Of a stretch of DNA of 64,000 nt, positions 56,994 to 64,000 are shown in pieces. Both the position numbers and the translations under genes were made by a program. Numbering within the stretch: the stretch's first letter is position 1; every line of letters begins with the position of its first letter. This DNA is from Tetmemena sp. SeJ-2015 (Eukaryota > Ciliophora > Spirotrichea > Sporadotrichida > Oxytrichidae): assembly GCA_027382625.1 (NCBI GenBank), contig JAJKFJ010020950.1, positions 62,001 to 126,000 on the forward strand. Reading direction: 5' to 3'. Below the pieces are notes generated by a model, which was given only the letters and a program-made list of their open reading frames with translations, was not told the DNA's origin and ran no database searches.

Positions 56994-57745
56994 TCAGCAG
57001 CACTTTTTCTTATCCTTGCCTCCTTTTTTCTTTCCTCCCCCGTTCCCATCAAGTCGGAAACTTTACTTTATCTTACTCTTTCCATTAGTCTTCTACCCAT
57101 AGATGCATTTAAATTAGAGTAAAATACTACTACATTTACTTTAAATTTTAAGATGTTCTCTTCTTCTTGTTATTGATTGCCTTCTTAGTAAGTGCTGGAG
57201 AATTCTACTACGAAAATCTGGCGCACCAGTTAACCGAATGCAGTAGTTATATTATGGCCAGTCTTCGCCGAAGTGCGCATCACTCCTATGAAGCCATGCT
57301 CTTCCGCAAATTCCTGCAGGAATTCTTCAGTCATGTGCTCCTCCAACTCCACGCCCCTCTCTTCTTGTTCCTCCACCAAGTCCAGTTTATTCACGACTAG
57401 CATCATTGGAATGGGTTAGTTATTTTTCAGAGCTACGTTTGCATCCACCTGCTCCTTCCAGCTGATAGTGTTCTCCAAACTTTCTCTGCTCGTAATATCT
57501 GCAACCACTATGGCTCCAGAGGCACCTCGGCAGAACAGTTTGTTCACTCCTCCCACTCGCGAGTCTTGGCCCACGAGGTCCCAGAGCTGCAGCCTAATCT
57601 CGCTGTCCTCAATCCTCAGTATCTTCATTGAGAAGTCGCAGGCTACTGTGGCCTTATAGGCAGAGTCGAATTTATTCTGGACGAAGCGGTTGACTATGGA
57701 GGTCTTGCCCGAGTAGCTATTTCCAATTACCAAAATTTTTATCAT
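56994..57745 (-). CDS. Rab-family small GTPase
   Basis: ATG 57745-57743 begins MIKILVIGNSYSGKTSIVNR. All nucleotide-binding motifs are present: P-loop GNSYSGKTS, switch I threonine (KATVACDF), WDLVGQ(D) with the catalytic Gln, NKLD and SAKTG. Interswitch and alpha-3 sequences (FCRGASGAIVVADITSRESL) are Rab-like, closest in look to the Rab23/Rab32 type. The C-terminus is separated by an intron-like stretch (about 57085-57150) and ends GGKDKKKCC at TGA 56996-56994, a double-Cys prenylation signal. It should act in vesicle traffic or ciliogenesis, cycling between GDP in the cytosol and GTP on membranes. The exact subfamily is not certain. Confidence 0.85.
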
Positions 57746-58034
57746 TTTGTTTCTGATGCTAATTTATAAATCGACTCTTATATTTATTTAATCAATTCTG
57801 CTACTTACAAATAAAAGATAATTGCAAAACAAAAATATATGGTTAGTATTAGGATCAGTAATTAAGAAGATTGAAATTAAGTATTGGATGGATGGAAAGA
57901 AATTTTGAATTGGAGAATTATAAAATAAGAAATCTAAAAACTCGTAAGAGAGACAATATTATTCACAAAATTACTCAAAGATCCCACAAACCGAGAAATT
58001 CAAACAAAGTTAGAGAAAGAGAAAAGATACTCGA

Positions 58035-59660
58035 ATGGACAGCGATAGAGACAGCAGATCATCACCTATGACTTCAGCAAGAGATGCTCTCTGGAGGAAC
58101 ATCAGAGCTATTTCTAATCTCATTCTAACTTAATGTTTCAAGGCTTTAAATACTTATGAATCTGGTAAGTGGAGGGAACAAAAACAGCAGTCAAGCAGCC
58201 AACAGCTAATCTCAGGGAAACAAAGATCATCCTATCAACAGCAGCATTTCCATCCTATAGCATAATAACGACAACAATCTCTCCTCCAATTCACACTCAG
58301 TAGTTTACAACAACGCCAGAGCTGGAAGCAGTTAAGGCCTCGACCAAGAAAGAAATAGAGCAACAGGTTCAAGATAACCAGGTGGAGGAAATTTCAACAC
58401 CATCAACGCGGTAGGCGGAGGTAGTAGTTCTAACGCCAGAGGCTTAATAAGCAGAGGATCTGCAGGAGGAAGCGGTATGAATGTTGGATTTTAAGGCAAT
58501 AGCAGAACCACCAGCAATGGAAGAACTCCCAATCAACTCACTGCTATCCTTTCATGAACTAAAATGTCTTGTTATCTATTCATACTATCCCAAGTACCAT
58601 CTTGCAATCTTCAACAGCCTCTGTTTCGAACAATAGAGACGAGCCTGATGATTTTATAGGTCAGCCGATTATTGTTCATGATGAGGATAACATGGCTGGC
58701 GGGATAGTTGTAGCAGGGGGTAGACAAAGGGCAACAACTATGAACGCCTATGCTTCCTCGCATAGCAACAACCCTTTCCTCAGGCAAGGAGACGACAGAG
58801 GAGGCAGGTATGAGGATGTCAACCTTAATTCAACTCTTATCAGATATTTGCGTTGTCTCTACTTTTAATGGTAACAGAGGAAGAGGACTGAGTAGGGGAA
58901 GAAGCAGTCATGGTCCTAACGGTCAAGCTTATTAATATCTTCAGTAATTATCACTCGTTAATAAGCAAATGAGGATATCTATGCGGACGATGTGATTTCT
59001 CCCTTGGTTGTTCTGGATCGTCACAAAGAGGCTGTTCTGAGTGAGGAGGAGGTGCGCCAAATCCTGGAAATGTACAACCAGAATTTAGACCAAGCCACAT
59101 TGGAAAATAAAGACCTCAAGGATTAAATTGAGCAACTTATCGCTCACCTGAGAGAGGAAGAACAAAGGGTTTACGCAGTCTAGCAAGAAATAATAGACAA
59201 TATAGATATGATAAGTAAGTTTCTAACTAAGCTGAGCTTGAAAAGCAAAACCTATAGGTGACTCTATAAGATAGATCTCTATTTTCAAAGAATCGAAGGA
59301 GAAGAATCCTTTGAATGAAGAACAAGAGGTCGAGCAGTTTAAACAGCAAATGTTTGCGGAGCTTGGAATCAATGATGACCTTGGAGTGGATCAATTTTAA
59401 GCCACTATAATAATACTTGATTGACTTCTCTAATATTCAGTCAACTGCAAGAAGATGTTCAGATTGAATGAAAATGGGGATCTCACTTGCTCACACCACT
59501 TTGGCAAGTTGAAATACTTCAGCTGCAAGGGCTGTGGCAGCGCTGAGTACTACTCTTGCTGCTGGAGATGCATGAAGTGCAATCCGGCTGCAGGCAGTCC
59601 AAGCATATCGCAGAGGCTGATTGACACACCATATGATTTAGGGAGAGTGAATGATTAACT
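58035..59660 (+). CDS. Low-complexity and coiled-coil protein with Cys-rich finger
   Basis: ATG 58035 gives MDSDRDSRSSPMTSARDALW. A Ser/Asn/Gly-rich region (about 58180-58560) and an RG-rich stretch (NRGRGLSRGRSSHGPNGQAY) follow, then a coiled-coil (LSEEEVRQILEMYNQNLDQA, LIAHLREEEQRVYAVQQEII). A Cys/His cluster comes at 59455-59600: DLTCSHHFGKLKYFSCKGCG, YYSCCWRCMKCNP. The Cys pairs suggest a zinc-binding fold but fit no common finger I know. Frame changes near 58180, 58560, 58830 and 59220 imply introns or IESs. The stop is not clear because TAA and TAG read through; a TGA is first met near 59870. RNA binding is possible from the RG motif. Confidence 0.5.
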
Positions 59661-59825
59661 CCTTGATATATAAGTGAAAATCTATTAAGATTGTGATGAT
59701 AATTATCGAAGTTTAATAACTTTCTTCTAATTTGCTTAAAATTCTATAGAAAATAAGATGAGTTAAAATCAAGGACTCTTTTCAAAGATTATATCTCAAA
59801 TAATTATTTCCCATATACTGCTAAA

Positions 59826-61400
59826 TGCATAATGGAGGGTAGAACAAGAGTGCAGAGGAGGATGATAAGTTTGCTGATTTTTCTCTTAAAGTATGTTCAA
59901 ATTTCAATGTCAGTTACCGATCCAGGAAACTCAAATTCTAGTCAAGCCCCCACCCAATCCAAATTTTGTGAGTTCCTCACCCACCAAACCGAAGATAGAC
60001 AAGCCAGAAGATGTAAAGTATTTAAGTTGCAACCAATTAACTTCATGGGATTAAACTACATGAGCAAGCAGATCATGTATCAGAGTAATTCCTCTCTCTG
60101 TCTCTTCTCTGTCACGAAAAGTAAGGTGACTGCCTAGCGCACCTTCAGTGACATTTTAAATGAGCCCTAAGGTAAATCTGAGCTTCTCATGAAGCATGAT
60201 TTAATCGAGCACATATAGCCCTTAATTCTCAAGAACTGCTGGGTTACTGTCAAGAATAAGAAACAGCTCCTCTTCTTCAATTCCCACTTGGATAAGGGGA
60301 CAGACCCTGCAGCTGATTAAAATGGAATATTCGATCTCAAAGTTAATCAAAAGAGCGAGGAGATTCTTACTCTGACCAAAGACTACAAGTAAATTAGGAT
60401 ATGGGTGTATGAAATCGCAGACCGACAACCGAAGAGACACAATAAAGGGGCTCAGAGCAAGTTCTCTAATCAGTTTAAAAGATTTTCAAGCTTTGAAGTT
60501 GTCCTCAGCAATAGAAAGAATATATACTTCAACATGGGCCTACTCCAATTCTATAGGCTTGAATATAGGATTCATTTCATTTACTAATTCTATATCATGT
60601 TGAGATGGATGCTATGGTGTGCCAGTCAAGTATTGTAAATGAGATTTCAGTTTGGAATACGAATGAGGGCACTCTGGCTTATAACTTCAGCATTGACGAC
60701 TGCCAGAAGATTGCTCATGGGCATGAGGAGTTTTCAGGCTCATCATGTTGACTGCTATTAGTCAGCTCAAAAGACCCAGGCAATAGCTAACTAGGGTATC
60801 CACGACAGGAAATTCAACTTAAGGTCAAGGTGTGTTTAGGAGTTTGCAATAATCTACAGTAACAACTTTAAGAAACTAGTCGTGTGGGATATAGTTAAGC
60901 AAGAAGCATATTTAAATGCTTATGTTCAGACACTTGAAATCAGTTAAGGGCCCTGTCATTCAGCTAATTCTATATAAGTTATTACCTAATACGTCTTCTT
61001 TTCTGGAGGGATACTTCTTATGAATGAAGAAGCTGTATTCCCTTTCGTATCATACTCTAATCCAAATTTGAAAATTTCTAGCTACAACTCTCTTACTCGT
61101 TAGTAGATTCTCGTACCACCTGAAAGCTCCTCCCTCTTTTTATGCTTCTAAATTTTTCGTACACTAGCAGCATAAGAAAGCCAAAGAGCTTGAGTTTAAG
61201 ATTGAATTGGAATGGATGCAGATAGCTATACATTTTGAGGCCGCAGAGCATTGATATCGTGGAACTTTTCCAACCTGCTTATTCAGATTTGCAATTATTG
61301 ATTCTCTATTAAGCAAAGCAGACAAGAGAAAATAGTCAGCATTAAATGAAAGTGAGGTCCATAAGAATTTTAGCATTTATTATCTGAGCTCTACACCATC
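59826..61400 (+). CDS. WD40-repeat protein, 5' portion
   Basis: A probable start at 59826 (MHNGGQNKSAEEDDKFADFS) is followed, after frame corrections, by KPKIDKPEDVKYLSCNQLTS with WDQTT, TFSDILNEPQGKSELLMKHD, ILKNCWVTVKNKKQLLFFNS, DLKVNQKSEEILTLTKDYKQ, SSIVNEISVWNTNEGTLAYN and YSNNFKKLVVWDIVKQEAYL. The recurrent W-D/N blades (SVWNT, VVWDI) identify WD40 repeats. The style resembles large CFAP-type ciliary WD40 proteins, but no specific member was recognised. The frame shifts about every 100-200 bp, so the gene is dense in IESs; most were not solved. Confidence 0.5.
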
Positions 61401-62250
61401 GAGCACATTTTTAAAAGAAGATCTTTTAAGCAAGAAGCAATCATGGTCAGACAATATTATTACACTCAGTTTACTTTCACTTAATTTGAAGAGGAAGAAT
61501 ATTCACCAATGCTTACAACTCTCTTATATAAAATACCTTGCATTTTAAAAATATGGTCATTATACAAATTATAAGAGGTAGCTACAAGCCTCTTAGCAAC
61601 AAAGACATTTTCCTGAAGATAATCAAAATTTTCACTTTAAATTTTAACATATCTCTGCCTCCAAATTCAAAATCCCAAGCTACGAAAACTTCATTACTGC
61701 AAAGGAAAATTTAAAAGTAATATCTGAATAAGTGAGGAGAAAGTTTCTGCAACTAGGTCTTCAAGGAACGAAGACAAAATATATCCTTCCTTCTTTTTAA
61801 TGATGATGCTCCCTACTCATCTGATCCTTGTTTATAAGGATATATCCTATAATAAAGAAATTTTTCAGGCTCTGCTGGCAAGATGATTATTGAATTTGTT
61901 TTGAATGTAAACGATGAGACGACTCAATTAATAAATATAACTCTTATAATAATGGTTTAGCTTGCTAAATTTTTCTTTTCTAGCAAGAAATCCATGAGCT
62001 GAAGACAGTTTAAGTTTCTAATATTACATAGGATAATAGTACGGTTTCTTATCTAGTACTTTTAAGTGCTGAGATTTGAAATTGATTATTAATTCTATTC
62101 CTAAAATTTTACTTTACTTTACTTTACTTTAAGTTTCTAATAAAGTCCTTTCCTTAACATTTATAATGCATTGTGAATGTGTGTGTGACTCTTCTCAAAT
62201 ACTTCAAAGAATCTTGGAAATTTAAAGCAATTGGTTATTGAAATATATGA
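61401..62250. other. AT-rich germline stretch with short open pieces
   Basis: Short coding-like pieces (SKFKIPSYENFITAKENLKV near 61670) alternate with A/T-rich DNA. They are probably MDS fragments of the WD40 gene and IESs. No continuous gene can be supported. Confidence 0.4.
62101..62131. repeat. Short (TTTAC)n tandem repeat
   Basis: Four to five copies of ACTTT/TTTAC in a row inside AT-rich DNA. A microsatellite, likely in eliminated sequence. Confidence 0.7.
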
Positions 62251-62254
62251 TATA

Positions 62255-62830
62255 GGAGTGGAGGCACTTACAGAGATAGAGGACTAAATAAAGTGCATGA
62301 AGAGACTTGAACATCAAGTTAAATTGCTTGAATTAGAAAGTGACTACTTGACCAAGGCGCACACTGAACTCGACTCTCAACTCAACCAAGAAAAGAAATG
62401 CGTCAACTGCAAATTTATTCAGGATAGGGAGATTTTACTGTATCTATATTTAGATTAACTCTATTTTCAAAGATTCTATAATCTGAAAGGAATGGAAACA
62501 ACGAGAATTATGCGAATTTGACTACCAGCACCTGATTAAGTCAATCTGCAAAGATAAGGAGCTTAATAACCTACACTCATTAACTAAACTATCTTAATTC
62601 CAAACTAAGGGCAAGAGATAAAGAATAGCAGCACATCATAGCAAGAGCAGTAGCATCCACTCAGTCTTTTTAAATCTCTTTCTGTTCCCTTACTTGGACT
62701 CAACCAATTGCAACAAACGTCCTCTCAAACTAACTAAAATCCAAGTGAGCAAGCTTTAAAAGAAGATAAAGCTTCTGCTCCAAAATAGCAAAATGAAAGC
62801 AAAGCACCTTCCAATTTAATCTATAGCATA
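62255..62830 (+). CDS. Coiled-coil segment with CxxC
   Basis: VEALTEIEDQIKCMKRLEHQ and VKLLELESDYLTKAHTELDS, then NQEKKCVNCKFIQDREIL, followed after a break by WKQRELCEFDYQHLIKSICK. A heptad-type coiled-coil with one CVNC pair. There is no start codon. It may be an MDS block of the flanking WD40 gene (WD40 plus coiled-coil is common in ciliary proteins) or a separate gene. Confidence 0.4.
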
Positions 62831-63420
62831 TTTATATAGCTCATTATTTTCCAATCCCTTAGCAGGTCTATTTGGAAGCTTGAAGGGCCTTGGACAGTAA
62901 AAATAAGAATTGAAGTTATCAATTTCAAATACAGAATAACCCTCAAAGTAGAAAGATGATGGATAGGTAAAATCAGGATCAAATCTCCAATTTATAATTG
63001 ATATTAAAATTTAACATTTTAATAAATCTTGCAGGCCTTATTTTCATTAGGCGCTGGAGGGTAAAATGACTTTGTAATTTGCTGAGCGCTTGGGAAGGTT
63101 CAAATCTATAAAGTGAGCACCAGAAGATGTGGTCTTACAACCAAAAAACGCTGATGAAATAATTTCTTCTCCAATTCAACATAGTCAGTGAGATGGACAC
63201 TCGATTGACAAAGTATTCTCAGGCTCATCTTTCACGAAGGATCTTGCTTCGAAATAAGGCTAGTCAGCTCAACTTTGTACAATCAACTTCAATGCTGTCA
63301 CTGTGCTTTAGGAGTCATAAAAAAAAAAACAAGAGTAATTAAGAATAATAATAATTCAGCTTTTTGCAGAATGTGCTATAGACTTCTTTTCTTTCTTAAA
63401 TGAGAGATAAGATCATCCTT
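62831..63420. other. Unresolved stretch between coding blocks
   Basis: Only short frames on either strand and an A10 run near 63320. Some pieces look like coding sequence but could not be linked. Confidence 0.35.
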
Positions 63421-63429
63421 TTGACTTAT

Positions 63430-64000
63430 TATGAATGAAGATGGCACCATTTACGAGTTTTCAATTGCAAGAGGAAGAATATTAATGTCTTTTAAAAAAA
63501 AAATGAGATCTTTATATGAAAGCTCCCCTGCACTGAAGCATGTGATGTCTCAATTTTTAATTTCTGAAGTTAATTTTGAAAAATAGCTTGAGTAGCTTTA
63601 TCCTCACTCAATCTAGGATAACGACTACAAATTATGCAAAACGCTTACAAGTTGCACTTCTTAGTCATTGAGAATGGATTAACCAATTTAAGTAATGTTG
63701 CACATCACAAATTTTTGACTTATTCAGTTTTCGAGTACTCAACTGGGAAAGAGCAAATCCTAAAATCCAAGATTATCAGCATTAGAAAAGATGAACTGCT
63801 TTTCTCAGGTGACAAGAGTAGTGAATTCCTCGTGATGCACAATAACTATGGAGAGATGGTGTTCTAGCGATTAGATGAACTCAGACAAATAGATTCAAGC
63901 TCTGGAGGTAGCTACAACATGGAATTTTATTACTTGCCCTGAAGATATCGTGTGAAGACATACTGCCTAAGTGTTAAGACGTCGCATCTTCTAATTCCCC
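63430..64000 (+). CDS. WD40-type segment running off the window
   Basis: Reads MNEDGTIYEFSIARGRILMS, SSPALKHVMSQFLISEVNFE, then in another frame MQNAYKLHFLVIENGLTNLS, VFEYSTGKEQILKSKIISIR, KDELLFSGDKSSEFLVMHNN and RLDELRQIDSSSGGSYNMEF. The D-G-T-I-Y-E-F and G-D-K-S-S-E-F strands are WD40-like. It is probably part of the same gene as 59826-61400, with a coiled-coil block in between. Cut by the right edge. Confidence 0.45.

Noticed and set aside
1..64000. CRISPR arrays, bacterial operons, ribosome binding sites
   Set aside because: The DNA is eukaryotic with introns, IESs and the ciliate code; no regularly spaced repeats.
1..64000. Telomeric C4A4/G4T4 repeats or TBE-type transposons
   Set aside because: No such repeat and no transposase motif was seen in the window.

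Overview
Origin. Genes use TGA as the only effective stop, while TAA and TAG occur throughout reading frames where Gln fits, so this is ciliate DNA with the hypotrich/oligohymenophorean code. Frames are broken again and again by short, mostly AT-rich inserts flanked by 3-16 bp direct repeats. Removing the insert and one repeat copy restores the frame and a sensible protein. These behave as internal eliminated sequences (IESs) between macronuclear-destined segments (MDSs) joined at pointers. Several genes are also cut into pieces that are out of order or inverted. The window is therefore best read as germline (micronuclear) DNA of an Oxytricha/Stylonychia-type hypotrich. No telomere repeat (C4A4/G4T4) and no transposase gene were seen. 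Ordinary GT-AG introns are present as well.

Layout. 1-5 kb: a protein kinase 5' end (-), a small one-helix protein (+), a multispan membrane protein (-) and a BLOC1S2-like coiled-coil protein (-). 5.2-36.7 kb: three giant paralogous RCC1/HECT ubiquitin ligases, here called C, E and F. C (5.2-13.3 kb, -) is nearly colinear but starts abruptly. E is scrambled by inversions: its C-terminus (13.4-14.1 kb, -), middle and N-lobe (14.2-19.1 kb, +), preceding part (19.1-21.0 kb, -) and a probable N-terminal part (21.1-23.0 kb, +) interlock through matching pointers. F (23.1-36.7 kb, -) contains a complete HMG-box gene on the opposite strand inside one of its IESs, and its N-terminal third appears to lie 18 kb away at 55.1-56.8 kb on the + strand.

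37-46.9 kb: transcription-factor-like and signalling genes on + : a SHAQKYF-type MYB gene (H) missing 62 bp of its DNA-binding repeat, which lies 4 kb away inside an IES of gene K; a zinc-finger protein; two low-complexity nuclear proteins; a FYVE protein; and a PACRG-like (PACRGL) protein. 47-54.9 kb (-): an acidic protein, an axonemal MYCBPAP-like/PGK-domain protein, a thioredoxin-like protein and a small coiled-coil protein. 55-64 kb: the F N-terminal segments, a Rab GTPase (-), a Cys-rich coiled-coil protein and a fragmented WD40/coiled-coil gene (+).

How it works together. Each gene would become its own small macronuclear chromosome. Development must excise the IESs, flip the inverted segments and bring back the displaced MDS, using the pointers as guides. 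Three levels of nesting are visible: an MDS of H inside an IES of K, the HMG gene inside an IES of F, and about 18 kb of other genes between the two halves of F. All joins were worked out by eye from frames and repeats and were not checked against a macronuclear genome.
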